Shown: positions 16,681 to 24,639 of the stretch, piece by piece
Position numbering within the stretch: position 1 is the first letter of the stretch
Layout of the letters: each line of letters starts with the position of its first letter
Assembly: GCF_036375055.1 (NCBI RefSeq)
Contig: NZ_DASUSQ010000007.1
Span: forward strand, 33,093 to 97,092
Length of the DNA: 64,000 nucleotides
Source: Umezawaea sp036375055
GTDB lineage: Bacteria > Actinomycetota > Actinomycetes > Mycobacteriales > Pseudonocardiaceae
Reading direction: 5' to 3'
The notes under the pieces: model-generated
The model's database searches: none
Told to the model about the DNA's origin: nothing
What the model saw: the letters and a program-made list of their open reading frames with translations, nothing else
Made by a program: the position numbers and the translations under genes

Positions 16681-17860
16681 GCACGAGTCGACCGAGGCAT
16701 TGGCCACACGGATCCGCAGCGCGCGGGAGACCGTCCGGCTGACCCAGGCCCAGGTGGCGGCAGAGCTTGGAGTCAGCCGCCCGACGCTGATCTCCATGGA
16801 GAAGGGCACTCGCGCGGTCAGTTCCGCAGAGCTGGTCAAGCTCGCGGAGCTCTACGGGCAGGACGTCGCGACCCTGCTGCGCCCCTCGGCCCCTCCCGCG
16901 TCGATCCGCGCCAGGTTCCGCACCGGTTTGATGACCAACTCCACCGACGGCGACCTGGAGCAGGCCGTCGACGAGTTGGAGCGGTTCGCGGACGGCTACC
17001 TCGACCTGCTGCGTCGATCCCAGTTCAGGCTTCCGGGACGACCGCCCGCAGTCAGGTCCACCGACTACCTCGGACCCGAGAGCGCGGGGGAAGCCCTCGC
17101 GACCGAGGAACGCAACCGGCTCGGACTCGGTGACGGACCACTTCAAGTGCTGCGCGAAGTCCTGGAAGTCGAGGTCGGCCTGCGGATCTTCTTCCTCGAC
17201 CTGCCCTCCAAGGTCGCCGGCCTGTTCATCCACGTCGACCCGCTGGGCGGCTGCGTGGGCATCAACCGCAATCACCCACCGCAACGACGCCGCTGGACCA
17301 TGGCCCACGAATACGCCCACTTCCTGGCCTCACGCGACCGGCCCGAAGTCACCCGGCTCGGCGCCGGTCGCGTCAACGACACAGAACGCTTCGCCGAGGC
17401 CTTCGCCGCCAACTTCCTCATGCCCCGCAACGGCATCGTCCGTCGCTTCCACGAGCTGAAACAGGACAGCGACGGCAAGGCGACACCAGCCACCCTCGTG
17501 CAACTCGCCCATGCCTACCGCGTGTCGGTCCAAGCCCTGTGCCTGCGACTGGAAACCCTCGACCTGATCAAGCCGGGTACCTGGGATCGACTCAAGGACA
17601 ACAAGTTCCAACCACGCGCCGCCGCGGACATGCTCAACCTCGCACCCATCCAGGACAACGGGGCCCCACTCCCGTATCACTACCGCACGCTCGCCACCCA
17701 ACTTTTCATGGACGGGGAGATCACCGAAACGCAGTTCGCCCAGTACCTGGACATGAGCATCGTGGAAGCACGCACGGAGTTCCACAAACTGACCTCCACG
17801 CAGGATGTCGGCGAAGACGGACAGTCACAGATCGTCGATCTCCTGGACAGCGTGGAGTGA
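16661..17860 (+). CDS. XRE helix-turn-helix / ImmA-IrrE metallopeptidase fusion
   Basis: About 399 residues from ATG 16661 (ATG 16652 and GTG 16673 are alternatives; all overlap the end of the QueC-like gene). Residues 14-70 are an XRE-type helix-turn-helix (LTQAQVAAELGVSRPTLISMEKG). The middle and C-terminal part is an ImmA/IrrE peptidase with zinc motif HEYAH (216-220) and the downstream glutamate in ERFAEAFAANFLMP (Glu246). Such proteins are usually antitoxin-like regulators or proteases that cleave a repressor on stress. The next gene, 6 bp away, encodes a PIN protein, a frequent partner. It probably controls the whole block. Confidence 0.9.
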   Translation: MGVTVDEHESTEALATRIRSARETVRLTQAQVAAELGVSRPTLISMEKGTRAVSSAELVKLAELYGQDVATLLRPSAPPASIRARFRTGLMTNSTDGDLEQAVDELERFADGYLDLLRRSQFRLPGRPPAVRSTDYLGPESAGEALATEERNRLGLGDGPLQVLREVLEVEVGLRIFFLDLPSKVAGLFIHVDPLGGCVGINRNHPPQRRRWTMAHEYAHFLASRDRPEVTRLGAGRVNDTERFAEAFAANFLMPRNGIVRRFHELKQDSDGKATPATLVQLAHAYRVSVQALCLRLETLDLIKPGTWDRLKDNKFQPRAAADMLNLAPIQDNGAPLPYHYRTLATQLFMDGEITETQFAQYLDMSIVEARTEFHKLTSTQDVGEDGQSQIVDLLDSVE

Positions 17861-17866
17861 CAGGTA

Positions 17867-18397
17867 GTGCGAAATCAGCTGCTCTTGGACGCATGCATCG
17901 CGATCAACCTACTGGCAACGGACAGTGCCTCGGAGATCACGGCGGCCCTCGACATCCACTTCCTCATGGCCAAGCAGGCAGCCGCGGAGTGCGGTGAACT
18001 GCACGTCGACCAGGAAACCATCACCGTGTATCGACGAGGACGAGTGTCGGATACACCGCCTCTGGCTCACGTGCTGACACTCGTCGGCCCTGAACTTGAC
18101 GCCTATGTCGAACTGGCGCGCGACATCGACGACGGTGAAGCCGCGACAATCGCTATTGCCTGCTCGCGTTCACTGCCCATGGCGACCGATGACCGGAAGG
18201 CTCGACGGGTCGCCGTCGAGGCCGGCATCGCCGTGCCGACAGGAACCACGACGATCCTCCGGCAGTACACAGAGGCCATCGGGCAGAGTCGGCAAGAGAT
18301 TGCCGTACTTCTCCAGCGCGTACGGGACGAAGCCAGCTACATTCCCCGCCACACCGACGAGAACTTCGCCTGGTGGCAGCACCACATACAGCACTAA
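17867..18397 (+). CDS. PIN-domain protein (VapC-like toxin candidate)
   Basis: A 176-residue protein with a PIN-like fold: Asp8 in LLLDACIAINLL, Glu41 in AAECGEL, the acidic DDGEAATIAIA segment (Asp89, Glu91) and ATDDRKARR (Asp108, Asp109). These match the acidic metal-binding residues of PIN ribonucleases of the DUF3368 kind. The GTG start is 6 bp after the XRE-ImmA stop codon, and PIN plus XRE-ImmA is a known toxin-antitoxin arrangement. It would cleave RNA in the cytoplasm, restrained by its neighbour. The C-terminal 50 residues beyond the core are unassigned. Confidence 0.82.
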   Translation: MRNQLLLDACIAINLLATDSASEITAALDIHFLMAKQAAAECGELHVDQETITVYRRGRVSDTPPLAHVLTLVGPELDAYVELARDIDDGEAATIAIACSRSLPMATDDRKARRVAVEAGIAVPTGTTTILRQYTEAIGQSRQEIAVLLQRVRDEASYIPRHTDENFAWWQHHIQH

Positions 18398-18488
18398 TTG
18401 AAACGCGTAGCATTGCGCAGAGCATCAATCATCTCAGAGAACTTGAACCATACATTCAGACCTATTGGCCTTCACGAGAGAATAACCA

Positions 18489-19292
18489 TTGATCTGCTTA
18501 TTCTGCAAATGTGATTCACTCGACTCCAGAAGCGTTGAACACGTCATACCCGAATCTCTTGGCAATACCACCCTCACCCTGCCGCCGGGTGTCGTTTGCG
18601 ATAAATGCAATAACTATTTTGCACGCAAGGTCGAGAAGCCCCTTATGGACTTGGCCAACGTTAACGCGCTTCGCTTTCATCAACGCGTATCGAACAAGAA
18701 GGGGAGAATACCGCCGCTTGCCGGAACTGTCGGACCCGATGCGGAAGTTCTTGCACGACAGTTTGCTTTAGGTTCGAATATCGGCTCCGTCGAGGTATCA
18801 CCCGAGGCATTTGATCTAATCTTTCACCATGGCGCTAATGTGATCAACCTTCCCACCCCTCAGGATACATGGGACGAGAAAGTAACCTCTCGATTTCTGG
18901 CAAAAGTCGCCCTGGAAGCTATGGCCACGCGCCTCGCTTTTTCCGAAGAGGGTCTTCACTACTTGGCCACAGAGCCACAATTTGACCCCATCAGGGAATA
19001 TGCACGGCGTGGATCGCGACATCCTTGGCCCTACTATAGCCGCAGGATCTACGACTCGAATAAGTCATGGACTCTCGCCGACGGCTCAACAGTGCAACGA
19101 GTATGGGAGTTTGAAGTTCTACACACCGAGCGGGGAGAATATTATTTCGCGCTTGCCCTGTTCGGACTTGAGCTAACCATAAACTATGGCACACCAAGCA
19201 TAGTCGGCTACCTCGAATGGCTCGGTAAACATGCCGACGCCAGTCCTCTCTACTACGACAAGAATGTCAACAATCCAAATAATGGAATCTGA
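18489..19292 (+). CDS. HNH-endonuclease-like protein, AT-richer than its neighbours
   Basis: A 267-residue protein with an N-terminal zinc-bound HNH module: CxxC at residues 3-6, Glu17-His18 in SVEHVIPESLGN, and CDKCNNYF (37-44) with the conserved Asn pair. Residues 50-267 form an unassigned domain with no catalytic motif I recognise. The start is TTG at 18489, directly before the CxxC; no better start exists. Base composition is visibly lower in GC and codon use differs from adjacent genes, indicating separate acquisition. At the end of a toxin-like block and 470 bp from the att site, it is likely a cargo nuclease (restriction or defence). Confidence 0.8.
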   Translation: MICLFCKCDSLDSRSVEHVIPESLGNTTLTLPPGVVCDKCNNYFARKVEKPLMDLANVNALRFHQRVSNKKGRIPPLAGTVGPDAEVLARQFALGSNIGSVEVSPEAFDLIFHHGANVINLPTPQDTWDEKVTSRFLAKVALEAMATRLAFSEEGLHYLATEPQFDPIREYARRGSRHPWPYYSRRIYDSNKSWTLADGSTVQRVWEFEVLHTERGEYYFALALFGLELTINYGTPSIVGYLEWLGKHADASPLYYDKNVNNPNNGI

Positions 19293-19759
19293 AACAAGAG
19301 CACAATTTAGATGGCAGTTGAACACTTCAGCAACCATGCCCTTCCGGCCACACCGTTCAGACACTCAACAATTAGTGAGCCAGGTACATAGTCCACCTCA
19401 TGAACAAGCCGGATCATGTGCTCGCAAGTTCGCCCTCGACACACGGGATCGGTTGCTCCAACCGGGAGCAGGCTTGGCTGTCGCGATGACAGTAGACAGA
19501 ATCTCGTCGCCCCACCCGCGGCCGAGTGCATGTCGTCCACGAGTCAGCGATCAACTTGGCGAGGCAGGAGCCGCAACACGCCCGACACGAGCAGCAAAAT
19601 AGTGATCTGTACCACTAAAAACTCGACCATGAACCGCGCTGCATCGTGACATCAAACGTGACACGAACCAGGGTCAACCAGAGGAATTCACGAGACCCCT
19701 GGAAGCCTGAATGAGAGTATAGTTGCAGGTAGAGACGGGTGATAGCTTCCAGGCCTTCC
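19293..19759. other. Terminal non-coding segment of the island
   Basis: About 465 bp between the HNH gene and the tRNA-derived att site. I see no gene with a domain or ribosome-binding site on either strand. It is moderately AT-rich like the HNH gene, consistent with belonging to the mobile element rather than to the core chromosome. Confidence 0.45.
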
Positions 19760-19800
19760 CTCCGGAGGCGGGAGCGCAGGTTCGAATCCTGCCGGGGGCA
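19760..19800 (+). other. 3' part of a tRNA-Arg(CCG) gene; probable attachment site and island border
   Basis: The segment begins with anticodon loop CTCCGGA (19760-19766, anticodon CCG), then GGCGG, variable GAGC, T-arm GCAGG-TTCGAAT-CCTGC and acceptor strand CGGGGGC plus discriminator A (19800). The sequence before 19760 cannot form the other half of the tRNA: CTTCC does not pair fully with GGCGG, and no D-arm or 5' acceptor GCCCCCG is present. A partial tRNA of exactly this extent is the usual product of tyrosine-recombinase integration into a tRNA 3' end. The intact copy should be at the other border, outside the window. Confidence 0.8.
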
Positions 19801-19820
19801 CATCGTCTGACCACTGCGAA

Positions 19821-19864
19821 AAGGCCCTTGACCAGCGTGAACGCGGTCAAGGGCTTTGTTTTTT
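19821..19864 (+). terminator. Rho-independent terminator downstream of the tRNA fragment
   Basis: GCCCTTGACC (19824-19833) pairs with 19845-19854, with A-T and G-U extension, followed by TTTGTTTTTT (19855-19864). It is the natural terminator expected behind the tRNA gene, which supports core chromosome lying to the right of 19800. Confidence 0.9.
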
Positions 19865-20374
19865 CGCCCGGCCGTCTACGGCGCTCAGGCCGAACCAGTC
19901 GCCGGAGAGCCACGAACGGGTGGCAGTTGCGAGCAGGTCGTCCTTCGCGTCTTCGGGCGGGCGGAAGGTCCCCCTCGCGTGTGGCTGTCACCCCAGGCGA
20001 TGACGACCCGTTCGAGAACTGAACGGACCTGCGCTGACGTGACACGGTTCCCCGCCTCGGACCGTGCCGTTGCCGTCGGGCGGGACGGTCGCTGAACTGC
20101 GACCGGACAGCAGGCCTTCCACTGCCTGCCGCAGTGGCACGGCGATCCGGGAAATGCCCATCGGTCCCACTGTCGCCGGGCTGGTGTTCGCTGTGATCGG
20201 GATGGTCGTCAGCGTGTTCGCCGTCCTCAGCACCGTGCGGCCCACGTGGGCGAATGCGGTTGTCAACTCCAGCGCGTCGAGACAGTACGTGGACAACTTG
20301 TTGCCATCACGGGTATCGGGGGCGGGTGGCGCGTTTGCTTGAGGCCTGGGCTGGTGGTGGGGCTGGGGAGTGGG
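19865..20374. other. Intergenic region upstream of the TIR operon
   Basis: About 510 bp. A short hairpin (CCACTGC 20119-20125 with GCAGTGG 20131-20137) and one possible small membrane peptide are present. Otherwise no gene is convincing. The promoter of the TIR operon must lie here, but I cannot place it with confidence. Open frames antisense to the tRNA fragment are artefacts. Confidence 0.45.
20154..20342 (+). CDS. Possible 62-residue single-span membrane peptide
   Basis: ATG 20154 opens a frame with one clear hydrophobic helix (GPTVAGLVFAVIGMVVSVFA, about residues 4-23) and a polar tail. The ribosome-binding site is weak (CCGGGAA). It ends 32 bp before the TIR gene in the same direction, so it could be a leader gene of that operon, or a chance frame. 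No family recognised. Confidence 0.3.
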   Translation: MPIGPTVAGLVFAVIGMVVSVFAVLSTVRPTWANAVVNSSASRQYVDNLLPSRVSGAGGAFA

Positions 20375-21445
20375 ATGGGTGGGGATGAGGTGTACGACGT
20401 TTGCCTGTCCTTCGCGGGTAGTGAGCGGGTGTACGCGGAGGAGCTTGCCGGGGTGTTGCGGGAGCGGGGGGTGTCGGTGTTCTACGACGCCTACGAGACC
20501 GAGGACATGTGGGGGCGGAACCTGTACGACCACCTGGTCGACGTCTACCGGAACCGGGCGCGGTTCTGCGTGTTGTTCGCTTCCGCGGGTTATGCGCGGC
20601 GGGTGTGGACGACGTTCGAGCGGCAGGCCGCGCAGGATCGGGCCATCCACACCGCTGAGCCCTACCTGCTCCCCGTGCTGTTCGACGAGACCGAGGTGCC
20701 GGGGATCCACCGGACCACGGCGTGCGCCGACGCGCGGTCCACGTCGCCCGCCGAGTTGGCGGCGATGCTGATCGCGAAGCTGGGGCGGGTGGCGGAGGCC
20801 GTCGCGGTGCCGTCGTCGGTGGTCGTGCTCGTGACGGACGAGGCCGATGCCGAGCTGGACCGGGTGCTGGACACCGCGCTCGAACGGTGCGGGATCGGGG
20901 TGGAGCGGGAGCGGCGGTGGTCGACCGCGCGGCGGGTGGTGGCGGTCGTGCCGGAGTCGGTGGCATCGGTCGCGGACGTGGTGGCGGACCTGGCTTCCGC
21001 CATCGCCTCCGTGCACGAGGAACGTGGATCCGCCGCCACGGGCGGGAAGTTGCGGATCGCCGTCCACTGTGGACAATTTTCCGGGGATCGGCGGAGCGTC
21101 GACGTCACGGGCACGGTGGACGCTGCTGCCTCCGCCGTGGTGGGGGAGGTGCTGGCCGCTGCCCGCAAGGGCGTCTGCGCCGTGGTGGTGTCGCAGCGGG
21201 TGTACGACAAGGTGGTCCGCCACGGTCACGGCGGCAGCAACCCGGCCGCGTTCCGGCGGGTCCGGCTGCCCGACGGGGTCGGGGTCCACGTCCGGGTCGT
21301 GGGGTACCCGCGACCGCCGTCCGGAGACGAGGCCGAGAAGACGCCGGGGCCGGTGGTCACGAAGGTCACCACGTTCAACGGACAGGTGACCGCGGGGCAG
21401 ATCGGTGACAACTACGGCTCCGGGGTCGGCGATGGGCACCGATGA
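20375..21445 (+). CDS. TIR-domain protein with a nucleotide-cyclase-like second domain
   Basis: A 356-residue protein. Residues 1-137 are a TIR domain: YDVCLSFAGSERVYAEEL, then GVSVFYDAYE and RVWTTFERQA, where Glu82 (WxxxE) fits the catalytic glutamate of TIR NADases. Residues 146-315 resemble the degenerate class III cyclase-like module seen in actinobacterial conflict proteins (LRIAVHCGQFSGD, VDVTGTVDAAASAV, AVVVSQRVYDKVVR, AFRRV). The C-terminal tail contains GQIGDNY (341-347), repeated in the next gene product. The ATG at 20375 has GGGGAG upstream. It overlaps the NTPase gene by 14 bp. Likely role: NAD-consuming effector or sensor of a four-gene immune operon; this is inference. Confidence 0.85.
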   Translation: MGGDEVYDVCLSFAGSERVYAEELAGVLRERGVSVFYDAYETEDMWGRNLYDHLVDVYRNRARFCVLFASAGYARRVWTTFERQAAQDRAIHTAEPYLLPVLFDETEVPGIHRTTACADARSTSPAELAAMLIAKLGRVAEAVAVPSSVVVLVTDEADAELDRVLDTALERCGIGVERERRWSTARRVVAVVPESVASVADVVADLASAIASVHEERGSAATGGKLRIAVHCGQFSGDRRSVDVTGTVDAAASAVVGEVLAAARKGVCAVVVSQRVYDKVVRHGHGGSNPAAFRRVRLPDGVGVHVRVVGYPRPPSGDEAEKTPGPVVTKVTTFNGQVTAGQIGDNYGSGVGDGHR

Positions 21446-23603
21446 CACGACCGACGCGGCCGTGGATCCGGATCCCGTCACCGCCGAGGACTCGTCGGAC
21501 GAGGAGCGGAAGGACGAGGACGACGAGGGGTTCTCCGCCGCGCAGACCAAGGCGTCCGACCCGGACAGCGCGCACGAGTGGAACGCCCTGCGGGACATGC
21601 TGCACACGGCGAAGCAGATGCTGGGCGGGGTCGGCGGGACCGCGAACTTCTTCTTCCGCGAGACGAGCGTGGGCCAGGTCGGCGACAACTACGCGACCGG
21701 CAACTCCAGCCACGTGGGCATGGTGGTGGACAGCGGGCCGGTGCCCAGCACGACGTTGGCGCGGATCCGCGAGTCCTACGTGGAGCCCGCGCGGTACTCG
21801 GCGCTCCGCAGGGCGCTCCAGTCGCACCAGGTGGTGGTGATCCACGCCCGCGGGGGGACCGGGCGCACGACGACGGCGCTGCGCCTGCTGGACGAGCTGT
21901 GCCGCGAGGGCGTGCTCAAGCTCGACCCCGACGTGAACCTGAAGACCCTCGACGGGCAGAACTTCAAGGGCCTGCACGGTTACCTGCTCGAATCGCTGGA
22001 CCCGGACCAGGCGCGCGACCTGCGCTCGTTCCACACCGAGCGGCTCAGCAGGCTCATGCGGGACACCGGGTGCATGCTCGTCGTCATCGCCGAGGACTCC
22101 ACCGAGCTGCCGGTCGCGGACATCGGGCACCTCGTCGTCGACGACCTCGGCGGGGTCGAGCCCGCCGAGCTGATCCGGCGCCACCTGTCCTGGGGGATGG
22201 CGGTGTCCGGGGCCGGGGGAACGGGTCTCGCGGTGCTGGAGGACCCGGAGGTCGAGGAGATCGTCGCCGAGCTGACGGACGACGTGCCGCGGCGGGAGCT
22301 GGCCCACCTCGGCTCCCTGCTGGTGGACGTGGCCGCCGGGCGCATCGACGTCGCGACCGTGCGCGAGCGGTACTCCCGCACGAGCCGCGCGAACTTCCTC
22401 GACTGGTTCAACCAGCAGACCGACGTCGAGCAGCGGGCCTTCATGATCTCGCTCGCGGTGTTCAACGACGAGTCCGTGCAGCTGGTGTCGCAGGCGGCGA
22501 CGATGCTCGCCGACCGGATCAGGAGGATCGAACGGCGTCGCCCCGGCGAGCGGGGCAGGGCGCTGTTCGCCACGCCGCTGGGCAAGCGCCTGGAGGACGC
22601 CCGCGCGGAGGTGGTCGAGTCGTTGGAGGACACCGCGTTCGGCCCGATCGCCGTGCGGAAGGTCAGGTTCCGCAACGACAACTACCCGGCGTGGGTCCTG
22701 GAGCACCTGTGCACCGAGTACGACCAGGGGATGGAGGTCGTCGAGGACTGGCTGCGCGGGCTCGGCGGCGCCCTCGGTGAACGGGTGCGCGTGCGGACCG
22801 GGATGGCGGTCGGGTTCCTGAGCCTCTTCGACTTCATCGGCATCCACAACCGGGTGGTGCTGCCCTGGGCGGAGTCGGACGACCCCGCGATGAGGGACTC
22901 CGCGGTGGCGGCGTTGCAGCTCCCCGCCGAGCACCCCGCCCTCGGGCGCGTCGTGCACCGGATGCTCGACAGGTGGCTCAAGGACAGGGGCAGCTGGTCG
23001 CGGAGGAAGACCGCGGCCCGCGCGATCGGCACCACGACCTCGGCCAGCCCCGGCACGGTCCTGCGGCTGCTCAAGCGGACCGCCAGGCACGCCGACTGGC
23101 CGACGGCGTTCGCGATCAGCGAGAGCGTCAGCGACGTGTTCTGCCGGGTCGACGACCCGGTGCAGGTCCTGACCGCGCTCGTGGCGTGGAGCGACGACGA
23201 CGAGTTCCCGAACCGCCGGAACACCGCGCTGCTCGCCGTGCTCGTCGTGGGCAACTACCTGACGGTGACGGTGCCGGAGAGCTCGGTGAAGTGGCCCGCG
23301 CTGCTGTGGCTCGCCGAGGAGCACCCCGAGCACCGCGAGCGGATCGTGGTGCTGTTCGCCCGGATCATCGAGACCGCGGGTTTCCTGCGGCGCGGCTACG
23401 GGCTGCTGCGCGACTGGGTCCGCCTGGCCCAGCGCGACAACACCCTCCGCGCGCCCCTCGCCCGACTGCTGCGCGACATCGCCGTCGAGGCCGACGACGT
23501 GGACAGCGTCCGGTACGAGCTGGAGCACTGGGCGTCACGGCCCGGCGGTCCGGTCGACGCGGTGCGCGCGGTGGTGGACCACTTCGACCAGGAAGGGCCA
23601 TGA
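21432..23603 (+). CDS. P-loop (STAND/NACHT-like) NTPase with helical-repeat C-terminus
   Basis: About 723 residues from ATG 21432 (a GTG at 21405 is an alternative). An acidic, low-complexity head (1-50) is followed by GQVGDNY (81-87), the motif shared with the TIR protein. The P-loop is ARGGTGRTT (139-147), with Arg145 where Lys is normal; LVVIAEDS is a Walker B candidate. From about residue 330 to the end the protein is helical with HEAT-like spacing. The layout suggests a STAND-type signalling ATPase that senses an invader and triggers the TIR partner. The stop is followed after 1 bp by the SPFH gene start. Confidence 0.8.
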   Translation: MGTDDTTDAAVDPDPVTAEDSSDEERKDEDDEGFSAAQTKASDPDSAHEWNALRDMLHTAKQMLGGVGGTANFFFRETSVGQVGDNYATGNSSHVGMVVDSGPVPSTTLARIRESYVEPARYSALRRALQSHQVVVIHARGGTGRTTTALRLLDELCREGVLKLDPDVNLKTLDGQNFKGLHGYLLESLDPDQARDLRSFHTERLSRLMRDTGCMLVVIAEDSTELPVADIGHLVVDDLGGVEPAELIRRHLSWGMAVSGAGGTGLAVLEDPEVEEIVAELTDDVPRRELAHLGSLLVDVAAGRIDVATVRERYSRTSRANFLDWFNQQTDVEQRAFMISLAVFNDESVQLVSQAATMLADRIRRIERRRPGERGRALFATPLGKRLEDARAEVVESLEDTAFGPIAVRKVRFRNDNYPAWVLEHLCTEYDQGMEVVEDWLRGLGGALGERVRVRTGMAVGFLSLFDFIGIHNRVVLPWAESDDPAMRDSAVAALQLPAEHPALGRVVHRMLDRWLKDRGSWSRRKTAARAIGTTTSASPGTVLRLLKRTARHADWPTAFAISESVSDVFCRVDDPVQVLTALVAWSDDDEFPNRRNTALLAVLVVGNYLTVTVPESSVKWPALLWLAEEHPEHRERIVVLFARIIETAGFLRRGYGLLRDWVRLAQRDNTLRAPLARLLRDIAVEADDVDSVRYELEHWASRPGGPVDAVRAVVDHFDQEGP

Positions 23604-23604
23604 C

Positions 23605-24639
23605 GTGGACAGACCAACCGGCACGGGTGTCGTCCGGACCATCGAGGCGAGCAGGGCGAACCTGCGCAGGTCCAGTCCGGCGTCGTCCGGGCACTCGGCG
23701 ATCGTGTACGTCACCAAGCGCGGTGAGTACGTGGTCGTCAAGGGACGGCTGACGATGGGCGAGCTGTGGCTCGCCACGCCGAGGGAGGTGTACGCGGTCG
23801 ACGTGTCGACGCACCAGGACACGTTCGACGTCGAACTCCCGTCCAAGGAGGAGGCGTTCTCGTTCTCGGCGAAGGTGGACGTCACCTGGCGGGTCTCCGA
23901 CCCCGTCGCCGCCGTGCGCGCCCAGCTGGACAACCCCGAGGCCTCGATCAAGCAGCACCTGGTCGTGCGGCTGCGGACGGTGTCGCGGCTGTTCGACCTG
24001 GAGAGCAGCGCCGCCGCCGAGAAGCGGATCAACGAGGACCACGAGGACTTCGAGGCGCACTCGATCCCGCTGGCCAACGGGGTGAAGATCCTCGGCTGCC
24101 GGGTGGTGGTGACGCTCGCCGCCGAGGCGAACGCCCACATCGCGGGCCGGACGCGGGCCAGGTGGGAGCGGGAGAACATCGAGAGCACCGGCATCACGGA
24201 GCAGCACTCCCACGTGCTGGAGCTGCAACGGGCCGAGTTCCAGCAGAAGTTGGACGCCCTCAAGCAGAAGCACGACCTCGACCTGAAGGTGGAGCGGATG
24301 ACCGTCTACGCGGACGCGCTGCGGACGGACAACCACAACGTCCTGGCGCTGCGCCTCTCCGACCACGGGGAGGACGTCAACGACGTGATCCAGCTGATGA
24401 TGAAGCAGAAGCAGATGGAGTTCGACGGCGCGAACGCGGTGCTGAACTCCCTGCTCGAGGCGAACCTGGTCAACCGCAAGGACATCGCCGCCATCATGGC
24501 CAACGCGAGCAGCACGGTGATCGAGCAGTTGCAGGGCAGCAGGTCGCTCGACGGGGAGAAGCCCGCCGGACCCCGGAGGCCCAAGCCGGTCGAGGCCGTT
24601 CGGACGGATCAGGAGGAGGACGAGGAAGACGATGGATGA
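23605..24639 (+). CDS. SPFH/band-7-domain protein
   Basis: A 344-residue protein. Residues 50-180 match the SPFH/prohibitin fold (YAVDVSTHQDTFDVELPSKE, FSFSAKVDVTWRVSDPVAAV, then helix ASIKQHLVVRLRTVSRLFDL). Residues 185-240 are a charged coiled coil (QHSHVLELQRAEFQQKLDAL), followed by a helical region and an acidic tail ending EEDDG. There is no N-terminal membrane anchor, unlike classic stomatins, so anchoring may come from the membrane protein encoded next. GGAAGGG (23591-23597) precedes the GTG start. SPFH proteins oligomerise into rings at membranes; here one probably forms a scaffold or sensor for the TIR/NTPase pair. Confidence 0.8.
   Translation: MDRPTGTGVVRTIEASRANLRRSSPASSGHSAIVYVTKRGEYVVVKGRLTMGELWLATPREVYAVDVSTHQDTFDVELPSKEEAFSFSAKVDVTWRVSDPVAAVRAQLDNPEASIKQHLVVRLRTVSRLFDLESSAAAEKRINEDHEDFEAHSIPLANGVKILGCRVVVTLAAEANAHIAGRTRARWERENIESTGITEQHSHVLELQRAEFQQKLDALKQKHDLDLKVERMTVYADALRTDNHNVLALRLSDHGEDVNDVIQLMMKQKQMEFDGANAVLNSLLEANLVNRKDIAAIMANASSTVIEQLQGSRSLDGEKPAGPRRPKPVEAVRTDQEEDEEDDG

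Noticed and set aside
19731..19800. Complete tRNA gene
   Set aside because: The 5' acceptor strand, D-arm and half of the anticodon stem are missing; only the segment from the anticodon loop onward fits.
19674..20045. Minus-strand open frame containing GRIRTCAPASGG
   Set aside because: It is the reverse complement of a tRNA 3' half and its flank; this peptide is a common annotation artefact next to tRNA-Arg genes.
21375..23528. 717-residue minus-strand open frame opposite the NTPase
   Set aside because: Its translation is His/Arg/Val-rich low-complexity sequence, a codon-position shadow of the plus-strand gene.
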